A stretch of DNA of 16,719 bases from an uncultured Clostridia bacterium (GTDB lineage Bacteria; Bacillota; Clostridia; Christensenellales; Borkfalkiaceae): contig CALWBJ010000231.1 of NCBI GenBank assembly GCA_944376035.1, positions 1 to 16,719 on the forward strand, in the 5' to 3' direction. This document shows positions 6,308 through 14,427 of this stretch, in pieces. The translations under genes and the position numbers were made by a program. Positions within the stretch are counted from its first letter, which is position 1. The number at the start of each line of letters is the position of its first letter. Below the pieces are notes generated by a model, which saw nothing but the letters and a program-made list of their open reading frames with translations, made no database searches and had not been told where the DNA came from.

Positions 6308-9165
6308 TGAGCAGGGAATACCATGAAAATGACAGTTTCTGTATTGTGGGAATTGGAGCGTCCGCCGGTGGACTGGAGGCCCTTCAGGATTTTTTTAAGG
6401 AAATGCCCGATGACCCTGGGGCGGCATATGTCGTAATACAGCATCTTTCACCGGATTACAAGAGTATCATGGATGAGCTTTTGTCGAAATGCACAGGGAT
6501 GCCCGTCGTTGTGGCGGAAGACGGCATGGAGGTGAAGTCCAACCATGTCTACCTGATTCCGCCGAAAAAGGAGCTGACGATTCGGGAAAACAGCTTGATC
6601 CTCACTGACCAGGGGCGGGTGAACCATGTAAACCTTGCCATTGACGCCTTTTTCAAATCCCTGGCGGACAACAGCGGAGCGCATGCCATTGCAGTGGTGC
6701 TTTCCGGAGCGGGAAGCGATGGCACGGAGGGGAGCCGTTACATAAAGGACTGCGGCGGTATGGTGATCGCGCAGGAGCCCGGCAGCGCAGCCTTTAACAG
6801 CATGCCGGTAAGCGTTATCCAGGCCAGACTAGCCGATTATGTGCTCAAGCCTTCCGAAATGGGAGAGGTCATCCGCTCTTATGTCAAACATCTTTTGAAT
6901 CCGGATATGGATAAAGAGGAAATCTGGGAAGAAGGCGAGGTATTCAAAAATATTCTTCTGTATCTGCAGGAAAAGTGCGGGATCGACTTTTCAGATTACA
7001 AGGAGCAGACCATCCGCAGAAGGCTGGAGCGACGGGTGGGAATCAAACAGTTCTGCTCGCTAAAGGATTATTATAAATTTCTGATGGATTCCCAAGAGGA
7101 AAGAGAAAACCTTGTAAAGGAGTTTTTGATTGGGGTTACCGGATTTTTCAGAGATAAGGACGCCTTTGACTATCTGGAAGAGCATGTATTCCCGTTTCTG
7201 CAGCCGCAGAAAGCAGGGTACCGGATCTGGTCGGTCGCCTGCTCTACCGGAGAAGAAGCATATACTCTGGCAATGCTTTTGACCGAATATCTGGAGAAAA
7301 ACCATATCGACAGCGACTTCAAAATTTTTGCCACGGATGTTGACCGGGAGGCGCTGAATGTAGCCAGCGCCGGCATTTATGCGGACAGTGCCGTTGCGGC
7401 GGTGCCGCCTGAATATCTGAAAAAATATTTTTCAAAGATCGAGGGCGGATATAAAATCAATTCCCAGATTCGGAAAAGAATTATTTTCTCGGTGCACGAT
7501 GTACTGATGGATCCCCCCTTTTCCAAGCTGGATCTTCTTGTCTGCCGCAATCTTTTCATTTACTTAAAGCCTGTAGTACAGCAGAATCTTCTCCAGCGGT
7601 TTTATTATTCCCTGAATCAGGGCGGCTATCTGTTTATGGGAAACAGCGAATCCATCGGGGAGATGAGCGATGTATTCCTGTCCCAGTGCCGCAAATATAA
7701 GATTTATCAGAAAAAGGAGATGCCAAACAGCAGCGCCGTGACCAGCATACGGTTTAACCGCGACTACGGAAATAATTTCATGTACAATTACCGTATCCGG
7801 GAAAAAAGCGGCGAGCGGGGAATCGGAATTGAAAAAGTTCTGGAACAGGCCTTTTTCAAGATTGCGCCTCTTTTTGTGATTGTAAATGAAAACGATAATA
7901 TCGTGTATACAGGCAGGGATATCAACAAGGTACTGCAGATCGGACAGGGCGTGTTCAGCCAGAATATTTTTGCCAATCTGCCGCACGGACTGGGCATTTT
8001 TGTCAACGGCATTCTCAGAAAGCTGAAGGAAGGGGCGCAGGAAGCGTCTGCGGTATGTGCGGCAGGCTTTCCCAGCTTCCCGCAAGGGAACGTCGTCATT
8101 TCCGGCTATCGGCTGGAGGTGGCAAAGGCGGTATTTTATCTGCTTGCTTTTGAAATTCGCGAGCTGCCCGATGAGGTAAGCGGGAAAAAGAATGACGAAC
8201 TCCTGTTGACTGGCGAACGGATCACGGATCTGGAAGAGGAGCTCAGGATTACCAGAGAGAATCTCCAGGCCACCATTGAAGAACTGGAGACGGCAAACGA
8301 GGAGCTGCAGAGCACCAACGAGGAACTGGTTGCGGCCAATGAAGAACTGCAGAGCACCAACGAGGAGTTGCAGTCCGTAAATGAGGAGCTGTATACCGTG
8401 AACTCCGAATACCAGTCCAAGCTGGACGAGATGACCCATGTGAATATGGACATGGACAATCTTCTGAATAATGTGGAGGTCGGCGCGCTGTATCTGGACA
8501 ATCAGTTCAGAATCCGCAAGATAACGCCCATGATTCCCAGAATCACGCACATTATGGATGTGGATGTGGGACGGCCTATCTCCCACCTGTCCCTGATGGA
8601 GACCTATCCTAATTGGAAGGAAGATATTGAGGAGGTTGCGCGGACACGCCAGCCTCTTGACCGTGAGATTTCCGAGCCGGGCGGCAGATACTGGCTGGTA
8701 AGGATCCGGCCTTACAGAACGGATTACAATTCTGTTGAGGGCATCATCATGACCTTCGTAGAAGCTACGGAGCTGCGCATGATGAAAAACTCCACCTTTT
8801 CCAATGCAGGGCTATTATACTGGCAGCGTGAAAACTGTCAGGTGATGCAGTGGAGATACCGGATCGACACGAATCTGTGTACGATTTATAAAACGGGAGG
8901 CTTCGATGTCGAGAAGGAGTTTACCATCCGTCCGGAAGAGTTCCATGAGATGCTGCATCCGGATGATCAGCTGCATGTCATCAGCGCCCTCAAGGAGCTT
9001 CAGGAAACGGACAAAAAGAGCTGCGAGCTTACATGCCGCCTGAAAAGCACAAGTGAATTGGGACTCAAGGGCTGGCTGTATCTGGAGATTTACAAGCTGG
9101 AGCCAAAGGACGGCAACGAGGCAAATGCCCTGCAGGGAACGGTAACCAGCCTGGAAACGGTTTAA
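6304..9165 (+). CDS. CheB-CheR fusion protein with coiled coil and PAS domains
   Basis: The protein is 953 residues. Its ATG at 6304 overlaps the previous stop (ATGA) and has AAAGGAG at 6291-6297, so it is translationally coupled. Residues 12-190 are a CheB methylesterase domain with the expected triad S20 (GIGASAGG), H47 (IQHLSP) and D139 (SGAGSDG), without a receiver domain. Residues about 210-480 are a CheR methyltransferase: GVTGFFR (about 277-283, arginine kept), ACSTGEEAYTLAM (SAM site), FATDVD, and DPPFSKLDLLVCRN. A PAS-like segment (about 515-622), a heptad coiled coil (about 640-712, NEELQSTNEEL repeated), a PAS (about 718-829) and an extra C-terminal PAS_3-like domain (about 833-950, HPDD) follow. 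CheB-CheR-PAS fusions are a known architecture. Predicted role: adding and removing methyl groups on the neighbouring receptor, tuned by PAS input. There is no output kinase or cyclase domain. Confidence 0.9.
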   Translation: MMSREYHENDSFCIVGIGASAGGLEALQDFFKEMPDDPGAAYVVIQHLSPDYKSIMDELLSKCTGMPVVVAEDGMEVKSNHVYLIPPKKELTIRENSLILTDQGRVNHVNLAIDAFFKSLADNSGAHAIAVVLSGAGSDGTEGSRYIKDCGGMVIAQEPGSAAFNSMPVSVIQARLADYVLKPSEMGEVIRSYVKHLLNPDMDKEEIWEEGEVFKNILLYLQEKCGIDFSDYKEQTIRRRLERRVGIKQFCSLKDYYKFLMDSQEERENLVKEFLIGVTGFFRDKDAFDYLEEHVFPFLQPQKAGYRIWSVACSTGEEAYTLAMLLTEYLEKNHIDSDFKIFATDVDREALNVASAGIYADSAVAAVPPEYLKKYFSKIEGGYKINSQIRKRIIFSVHDVLMDPPFSKLDLLVCRNLFIYLKPVVQQNLLQRFYYSLNQGGYLFMGNSESIGEMSDVFLSQCRKYKIYQKKEMPNSSAVTSIRFNRDYGNNFMYNYRIREKSGERGIGIEKVLEQAFFKIAPLFVIVNENDNIVYTGRDINKVLQIGQGVFSQNIFANLPHGLGIFVNGILRKLKEGAQEASAVCAAGFPSFPQGNVVISGYRLEVAKAVFYLLAFEIRELPDEVSGKKNDELLLTGERITDLEEELRITRENLQATIEELETANEELQSTNEELVAANEELQSTNEELQSVNEELYTVNSEYQSKLDEMTHVNMDMDNLLNNVEVGALYLDNQFRIRKITPMIPRITHIMDVDVGRPISHLSLMETYPNWKEDIEEVARTRQPLDREISEPGGRYWLVRIRPYRTDYNSVEGIIMTFVEATELRMMKNSTFSNAGLLYWQRENCQVMQWRYRIDTNLCTIYKTGGFDVEKEFTIRPEEFHEMLHPDDQLHVISALKELQETDKKSCELTCRLKSTSELGLKGWLYLEIYKLEPKDGNEANALQGTVTSLETV

Positions 9166-9431
9166 GAGGGTACATTCGCTGAAAAATCGGCATATTTCTA
9201 CTGCCATTTTATTGTACAACCCGCAGGATATCTTTAGGATGCTGCCGCAAATACTTTTCCAATTTGTATGAGAGGCCGCCGAAAACCTTCGGTTTTCGAC
9301 GGCCTCTTGATCAGAACCACGCTTCCGACCGAATTTTACGCAAAAAGTTCCTCTATGCGCAGTTCTTTTGCGCTCAAAGTATAGAATCCTGTCAGCGCTA
9401 TTTTTTGCAAGCTTCGTGAAAATAAAAAAAC
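9166..9431. other. Gap between the CheB/CheR gene and the insertion sequence
   Basis: The gap holds the palindrome at 9271-9307 and, on the minus strand, a short open stretch of about 90 bases ending in a TAA at 9338-9336 (KIALTGFYTLSAKELRIEEL). The stretch is followed by the palindrome, as the end of a gene followed by a terminator would be. It enters the insertion sequence without an upstream part on the other side, so it may be a gene tail left after insertion and deletion. No complete gene is present. Confidence 0.35.
9271..9307 (+). terminator. Long palindrome after the CheB-CheR gene, likely terminator
   Basis: GAGGCCG and CGAAAACC pair with GGTTTTCG and CGGCCTC, giving a 16-base stem with one mismatch and a TTC loop. 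There is no long T tract on either strand. It lies about 105 bases after the stop at 9165 and could end that transcript or be an intergenic repeat element. Confidence 0.5.
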
Positions 9432-9462
9432 GGGCCTGTTGCAAAATAGGCCAAAGAAAAAA

Positions 9463-9507
9463 AGACAGGCAGGGCAGCCCGAAAAGGGTTGCCTTGCCTG
9501 CCTTTTT
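9463..9507 (+). terminator. Terminator-like hairpin just upstream of the transposase
   Basis: AGGCAGG (9467-9473) pairs with CCTGCCT (9497-9503), an inner GCA.CCC pairs with GGG.TGC, and a T5 run follows. It ends about 16 bases before the transposase start. Such hairpins near the left end of an IS block transcripts entering from outside and so limit transposase production; that role is inferred. Confidence 0.6.
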
Positions 9508-9523
9508 GCTTTAGGCTTAGTTT

Positions 9524-11077
9524 GTGAACACAAAACCAAAGCAAGACCAGTGTAACGTATATGAGCGGCGAGGTCAACTGGTACTTGCGCTGAATTGCGA
9601 AAAGATGATACCGGAGAACGCACCTGTCCGGCTGGTAAGCGCGGTGTTGGAGGAGTTGGATTACGAAAGATTGTACCGCGCCTATTCTCCCCGAGGGAGG
9701 AAATCAGCAGCCGACCCGCAGGTGTTGTTTGAGGTAATGGTGTACGGATACCTGTGCGGGATCTATTCCAGCCGCAAGCTGGAGGAGGCCTGCCGGTACC
9801 GTGTGGACTTCATGTGGCTGCTTGGGGATGAGAAAGCGCCGGACCACAGCACGCTGGCCCGGTTCCGGACGGGACGGTGCCGTGAGGCGCTGGAGGGGCT
9901 GTTCTACCAGCTGGTTAAGAGACTGGAGGCTATGGGTGAGACAGACCATCGTACAGTCTTTGTAGACGGCACCAAACTGGAGAGCCGCGCTGGACGGTAT
10001 ACCTTTGTGTGGCGGAAAAGCGTGGAAAAGCACCTGGCAAAGGTGAAGGAGCAGGTGCGTAAGGCGACGGGCCTGACCTCCCCAGCCGCTCTGCAGTCCC
10101 ATTTGGAGAGTCTGGCTAAGGAAATCTGCTTTGTCCACGGCAAGGGGAAGCGGAAAAGCCTGAAACAAAAGGACTGGGAACGCCTGTCTGGGCTGCTGGA
10201 ACGCTGGGAAGGATATGAAACACAGCTGTCCACGATGGGGGAAGGCCGCAACAGCTACGCCAAGACGGATGAGGATGCCACCTTCATGCGGATGAAGGAG
10301 GATCACATGCGCAATGGGCAGCTCAAGCCTGGGTACAATGTACAGATCGCGGTGAACAGTGAGTATATCACTGGTATCGAGGCATTTTCTGACCGGAATG
10401 ACGTCAGAACCCTCAGACCGTTCCTGCGGCGGCTGGAGAAGTTCCAGCAAGCTAGATATGAGGAAGTAGTGGCGGATGCTGGGTATGAGAGCCTGGACAA
10501 CTACCTCTACTTGGATTCTACCGGCCAGACTTGCCTGATCAAGCCCGCGAATTACGACCAGAAGAAACGCAAAAAGTTTCAAAAGCAGATCGGTCGGATA
10601 GAGAACATGGCTTATGATCCGGAAGAAGACTGCTTTACCTGCGCCCAAGGCAGAAAGCTTTCGCTGTGTCGGGAATACACAGAAGAAAAAGACAGCCGGT
10701 TTGTCACTACGGCCTGGTACCGGTGTGAAAACTGCGCCGGCTGCCCCTGCCGCAGTTTGTGCTGCCGAGCCAAGGACCCAGAGCAGCCGAAACAGCTGTG
10801 TCTGCAAAAGACTTTTTGGGAGAAGCGTGCGGAAACCACTCAGCGCATCACTTCCCAGCGGGGCATCCATCTGCGCCTGTGCCGCTCCATCCAGGTGGAG
10901 GGGGCATTTGCTCTGCTCAAAAACGACTTTGGCTTCCGCAGATTCCTCACCCGCGGCAGGGCCAACATCCGAGCCGAGCTGTTCCTGCTGGCCATGGCTT
11001 TTGATCTGAAAAAGCTGTGGATGAAGCGGGAACACGGCCGTCTCCAGACCCGTGTTTCTGAAAAAATGACCGCTTAG
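9524..11077 (+). CDS. IS1182-family transposase
   Basis: The protein is 517 residues and appears complete. The start is a GTG at 9524 without a clear ribosome binding site, which fits low expression. The N-terminal part (about 20-110) is a DUF772-type domain (DPQVLFEVMVYGYLCGIYSS, then DHSTLARFR). The DDE catalytic residues read as D148 (FVDGTKLES), D318 (VADAGYES) and E459 (VEGAFALLKNDFGFRRF). A cysteine cluster between the second D and the E (about 366-425, CENCAGCPCRSLC) is the zinc-ribbon insertion usual in this family. There is no frameshift or internal stop, so the enzyme may be active. A 443-residue open frame on the opposite strand is only its antisense shadow. Confidence 0.9.
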   Translation: MNTKPKQDQCNVYERRGQLVLALNCEKMIPENAPVRLVSAVLEELDYERLYRAYSPRGRKSAADPQVLFEVMVYGYLCGIYSSRKLEEACRYRVDFMWLLGDEKAPDHSTLARFRTGRCREALEGLFYQLVKRLEAMGETDHRTVFVDGTKLESRAGRYTFVWRKSVEKHLAKVKEQVRKATGLTSPAALQSHLESLAKEICFVHGKGKRKSLKQKDWERLSGLLERWEGYETQLSTMGEGRNSYAKTDEDATFMRMKEDHMRNGQLKPGYNVQIAVNSEYITGIEAFSDRNDVRTLRPFLRRLEKFQQARYEEVVADAGYESLDNYLYLDSTGQTCLIKPANYDQKKRKKFQKQIGRIENMAYDPEEDCFTCAQGRKLSLCREYTEEKDSRFVTTAWYRCENCAGCPCRSLCCRAKDPEQPKQLCLQKTFWEKRAETTQRITSQRGIHLRLCRSIQVEGAFALLKNDFGFRRFLTRGRANIRAELFLLAMAFDLKKLWMKREHGRLQTRVSEKMTA

Positions 11078-11211
11078 CTCCTGACAACAGAATCATTCCA
11101 CATTTGATGCTGGAATTTACCCCAGCGTCTGCTTTGCCATGCCTTTTTCCTTCCCCAAACGCTTGTTTTTCCACAACCTATCGGCTACATACTCCTTTGG
11201 ACGGCGCATAA

Positions 11212-11251
11212 AAGGGCGCGCTGCAGATTTCATTTCTGCAACGCGCCCTTT
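11212..11251 (-). terminator. Terminator of the c-di-GMP-type sensor gene
   Basis: GGGCGCG (11214-11220) pairs with CGCGCCC (11242-11248), extended by TGCAGA with TCTGCA across one mismatch, around a loop of about seven bases. On the minus strand it starts 12 bases after the stop at 11261 and runs into CTTTTATG. The plus strand has TTTTT after the stem, so it can act both ways. The 135 bases between it and the transposase stop hold no gene. Confidence 0.8.
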
Positions 11252-11260
11252 TTGCTGGAA

Positions 11261-14125
11261 TCAGTCTTGTTTCAGAAAGGTGTTGCAGAAGTCGTCTGCG
11301 GGGATGGGCTTGCTGTAATAGTAGCCCTGTCCGTAGTCGCACCCCATGGAGAGGATGAGTGCTTCGTCCTCTGCTGTTTCGACGCCCTCCGTCACCGTCT
11401 CAATCCCCAGCTTTTTTGCCATAGCAAAGATGGAAAACATGACTTCGTGCTGGGAGCTTCTCTGCTCCTTCCTCAAATCCAGCAGGAACATGCGATCCAA
11501 TTTTATCTGGTTGATCTGCAATTTTCCCAACGTATTCAGAGAGGAATAGCCCGAGCCGAAATCGTACATGGATACACAGAATCCGGCATTATTCAGGCGT
11601 GCGATGGTGTCGTTTAACTCGGCGATGTTTTCAAACGCCAGACCTTCCAAAATTTCCAGGATGATATACTTGGGGGACACCTGATAGCGGGAGGTGATTT
11701 CCAGCAGCTTTTCAACATAATGATCGCTGACAAACAGGGATTTGGTCTGCTTGATGGAAATGGTGATGGGAGCAAGTCCCGCATCCATCCACTTCCGCAA
11801 AAGCTGACAGGATTTTTCCAGCATATAAAGGTCCAGCTCTTTGCAGAAGCCGTTCTGTTCAAACAGAGGGATAAACTGGTCGGGGAAGAGAAGGCCCCGC
11901 TCGCTGGTCTTCCAGCGCACCAACGCCTCTGCGCTGTCAATTTGCTTGGTGCGCAGATTCATCTTCGGCTGGAGGTAGACCTGATATTCACTCTCTGCGA
12001 GGGCGCGGTGCATATTTGCTTCGATATATTGCCGCAGCTGCTCCTCCTGGTGCATGGAGTCATCATACATGCAGACAATGGAATCCACGGTTTGTTTTGC
12101 GTGCGCCAATGCCACCATCAGGCAGTTCAGATTGGCCTGAGTATTGGACAGATCGGGAGAAGTGGCAGAGGACACCGCGCCGCAGTAAATGGAAATCCGA
12201 TAGCCGTCCAGCAAATCCTCCGCCATTGCCTTCAGCTGCGCTTGAATCACTTCTACACGGTGGTTGACATCCTCCGGCTGAGAATCGGAGACCGCCAGAT
12301 AGAAGCAATCGGCGGAGGGACGGCAGAGCAGCTCCCGTTCCTTCAAATTGGCCGCCAGAATATCTTTGATCTTGCAGAGCAGCTGATCGGCGCGTTGTGT
12401 GCCATAGGTGTCGTTGATGTACTTGAAGTTGTGGATATTCAAAGCCACCAGTGCACCTAGATCGCTGTCCGCCATTTTTTGCTCCACAAGCTTACAGAAA
12501 TAGGTGCGGTTGTATGCGCCGGTCAGTTCATCATAGATAGAGAGGTGCAGGACCTTATTCTCACTGGCCAGTGTTTTGTACGCCATTTTTTTGTGGTAGA
12601 TGTAGAAGAAGAACAGGCTGAGAATACAAATGGCGCTGATCGAGACCACCAAAATGGCCGACCGGTTTGCCATAATCCACTCAATGGGGGTGTACTCGAT
12701 TTTGTCCGAAAGATGGGCCGAGAGACGGGCCTGTGTATCCCGGTCACTGATGGAACTGGCAAACTGATTCAAGAGGGAGACCATCCGACTGGCGTCAGGC
12801 AGGTCATTGGTCACAGCGACTGCATAGGAAAACTCTCTGGTATTGGCCCAGTCGGTTACGACATTGTCATAGACCACCTCTTTGCGGAGGTAGTAGTTCA
12901 GAGAATATCCATCAATCCAGGCACAGCATTCTGTATCGGACAAGACATTATCCAGAGCTTCCTCTGTTTTCATGTTAAATTCCAATACTTCTTCCCCGGT
13001 ATCCTTATGATCGACGGAATAGGTGCGCACAGCATAACTAGAAAAATAGGGAAGCGATAGTCGGATGCCTTTTTCAAAGGTGAGTGCGGAATCGGTTGCA
13101 ATACAGGCGATTAAATCCACTTCCTTGTTCCGAATCAATTCCGTCGCGGTGCTCAGATCCTCTGCGATGACAGGCTCATATTCCAGGCCGACGCTTTCCG
13201 CGAAGTCGTCAAAGTAATCGACCGCAAATCCGCTCAGTTCACCATCCTTGATATACTGAAAGGGGGCATTTCCGGTGAAAAACAACACGCGGAGGGAGCC
13301 CAATGACTGAATATACGCCAATTCGTCCTTAGATGCGCGGAAATAGTCCGAGGAATTCAGAAAATAGCGCTCATACAGCTCATGCTGCAAATTCTCATAG
13401 GAAATCGATACAATCTCCAGAGCGGCGTTGAGCTCCGGAAGCAAGTCTTCCCGGTCCGGGGAGAGTGCAAAATAGTAAGGCGAAGGGGAAAAGCGTCCAA
13501 TGCTCCTCAGACCATCCAGCAGGGAAATGTCCACCTGGAGCATAGCGTCTACCTCGCCGGAACGGACCGCTTTGATCATCTCCCGGGTGGTTGTATATTC
13601 CACCACCTGATAGGTAAACCCGTTGACCTTTGCATACTGTTCCAGAAGTTCCAGCCTTGCGGACATTCTAGGATAGGATGCAACCGTGATTCCGTCCCAG
13701 TTGGAGAAGTGCTCCGCAATATGAGCGGGGTCCTCCCGAACGGCCAGAACGGTGTAGGTAGAGCCGTAGCTATAATTGGGGTAGAGGAACCGATCATCCA
13801 GAGAAGAACTGCGGTTCATCGTGCCCATCATATCGATTTCACCGTCTTCCAGCTTGTTCAACAGAATCGACAGCTGGGTGTTCACATCTCCGGGGGCCTG
13901 CACATACTCAATCTCCCAGTCTGTAAACAGGGATAGCTGATTTAAATAGTCCACCAAATATCCGGCGTAATTCCCGTCTTCATCAATATAGGAGATACCG
14001 TCCTGAATGGGAAACCCCACACGTACAATTTTTTCAGACGAGGTCTGTGCACCGGCTGTTATAAAGTTGCAGAGCAATATGATACTGACGATCAGCACTG
14101 CGATCAAGTTTTTAAAATATTTCAT
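11261..14125 (-). CDS. Membrane sensor: tandem SBP domains with degenerate GGDEF and altered EAL
   Basis: The protein is 954 residues from the ATG at 14125. A longer reading starts at a TTG, whereas MKYFKN plus hydrophobic core plus AGA is a normal signal peptide (1-26). Two family-3 solute-binding-like domains follow (about 33-255, VRVGFPIQDG, and about 272-475, LRVLFFTGNAPFQYI), then a membrane helix (about 488-512). The GGDEF domain (about 525-690) has SADCF at 604-608 in place of GGDEF and NIH for DID, so cyclase activity is not expected. The EAL domain (about 705-945) keeps EAL (E733), KLD, EGVE and GQGY, but the metal-site Asn is S790 and the first Asp of DDFGTG is Y854. Phosphodiesterase activity is therefore doubtful. 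Likely an extracellular amino-acid-type sensor signalling through c-di-GMP binding or protein contact. It stands alone, with its own promoter (14170-14198). Confidence 0.85.
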   Translation of the reverse strand: MKYFKNLIAVLIVSIILLCNFITAGAQTSSEKIVRVGFPIQDGISYIDEDGNYAGYLVDYLNQLSLFTDWEIEYVQAPGDVNTQLSILLNKLEDGEIDMMGTMNRSSSLDDRFLYPNYSYGSTYTVLAVREDPAHIAEHFSNWDGITVASYPRMSARLELLEQYAKVNGFTYQVVEYTTTREMIKAVRSGEVDAMLQVDISLLDGLRSIGRFSPSPYYFALSPDREDLLPELNAALEIVSISYENLQHELYERYFLNSSDYFRASKDELAYIQSLGSLRVLFFTGNAPFQYIKDGELSGFAVDYFDDFAESVGLEYEPVIAEDLSTATELIRNKEVDLIACIATDSALTFEKGIRLSLPYFSSYAVRTYSVDHKDTGEEVLEFNMKTEEALDNVLSDTECCAWIDGYSLNYYLRKEVVYDNVVTDWANTREFSYAVAVTNDLPDASRMVSLLNQFASSISDRDTQARLSAHLSDKIEYTPIEWIMANRSAILVVSISAICILSLFFFYIYHKKMAYKTLASENKVLHLSIYDELTGAYNRTYFCKLVEQKMADSDLGALVALNIHNFKYINDTYGTQRADQLLCKIKDILAANLKERELLCRPSADCFYLAVSDSQPEDVNHRVEVIQAQLKAMAEDLLDGYRISIYCGAVSSATSPDLSNTQANLNCLMVALAHAKQTVDSIVCMYDDSMHQEEQLRQYIEANMHRALAESEYQVYLQPKMNLRTKQIDSAEALVRWKTSERGLLFPDQFIPLFEQNGFCKELDLYMLEKSCQLLRKWMDAGLAPITISIKQTKSLFVSDHYVEKLLEITSRYQVSPKYIILEILEGLAFENIAELNDTIARLNNAGFCVSMYDFGSGYSSLNTLGKLQINQIKLDRMFLLDLRKEQRSSQHEVMFSIFAMAKKLGIETVTEGVETAEDEALILSMGCDYGQGYYYSKPIPADDFCNTFLKQD

Positions 14126-14169
14126 ATCGCCACATCTCTCTGTCAAAGATTTGCGCTCTCTATCCTTTG

Positions 14170-14198
14170 ATTGTACCCCGACTGAGCCATTAAGTCAA
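14170..14198 (-). promoter_or_regulatory. Strong promoter of the SBP-GGDEF-EAL gene
   Basis: On the minus strand TTGACT (14198-14193) and TACAAT (14175-14170) have an exact 17-base spacer, about 45 bases before the ATG at 14125. This is among the best promoters in the window. Confidence 0.75.
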
Positions 14199-14230
14199 TT
14201 ATTTCCACACAATTGACCACTTTAAGTCAA
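14190..14230. promoter_or_regulatory. Candidate operator: repeats TTAAGTCAA over and upstream of the -35 box
   Basis: TTAAGTCAA occurs at 14190-14198, covering the -35 box, and again at 14222-14230, exactly 32 bases or three helical turns away. The second copy also forms the inverted repeat TTGAC-CACTTTAA-GTCAA (14213-14230). Spacing on one face of the helix suggests a regulator, but none is identified. Confidence 0.4.
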
Positions 14231-14288
14231 AGAATGGAACAAATTTTACCCATAAATGGAATTGTCTTTGCTTTTTAATGAAAATACG

Positions 14289-14311
14289 CCCCGGCTTTTT
14301 ACAAGTCGGGG
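14289..14311 (-). terminator. Candidate terminator of nrdR
   Basis: CCCCGGCTT (14289-14297) pairs with AAGTCGGGG (14303-14311), a nine-base stem with one G-U pair and a TTTAC loop. Reading on the minus strand it is followed by CGTATTTTCATT. It lies 117 bases after the nrdR stop. Confidence 0.5.
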
Positions 14312-14342
14312 TGGTCAGACGAGCGGCTTTACTGATATACGG

Positions 14343-14375
14343 AAGGGAGCCTAAGACAGCTCCTTAGACTCCCTT
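14343..14375. other. Hairpin downstream of nrdR without T tract
   Basis: AAGGGAG-C-CTAAG (14343-14355) pairs with CTTAG-A-CTCCCTT (14363-14375), a 12-pair stem with one mismatch and a 7-base loop. No T run follows on either strand, so it is better seen as a transcript-stabilising or repeat-like hairpin than as a terminator. The rest of 14231-14427 shows no gene. Confidence 0.45.
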
Positions 14376-14427
14376 GTGCCAAGTTCAGCGCGGTAAGTGA
14401 CCTGTTTCAACCGGGAAGTCATCTGTG

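Larger units (their letters stand above)
9432..11094 (+). mobile_element. IS1182-family insertion sequence (ends approximate)
   Basis: The element is defined by the complete transposase at 9524-11077. The left end is placed at GGGCCTGTTGCAAAATAG (9432), which has the CTGTTGCAA look I associate with this family. The right end is uncertain. The nearest candidate is CAACAG at 11085-11090, four bases from 11094, giving 1663 bp but only a hexamer match. A second candidate is the minus-strand GGGCGCGTTGCAGAAATG ending at 11248, which matches 13 of 18 left-end bases but sits inside the terminator of the next gene. No target duplication was found for either. Confidence 0.55.

Noticed and set aside
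8281..8400. Possible CRISPR or tandem-repeat array
   Set aside because: The 21-base periodicity is in frame and encodes a coiled coil; there are no spacers. No CRISPR array was seen anywhere in the window.
7564..8586. 340-residue minus-strand open frame with Gln/Leu repeats
   Set aside because: The repeats mirror the heptad coil of the CheB-CheR protein on the other strand; it is a composition shadow.
9704..11035. 443-residue minus-strand open frame
   Set aside because: It is antisense to the complete transposase, has no ribosome binding site and no recognisable domain.
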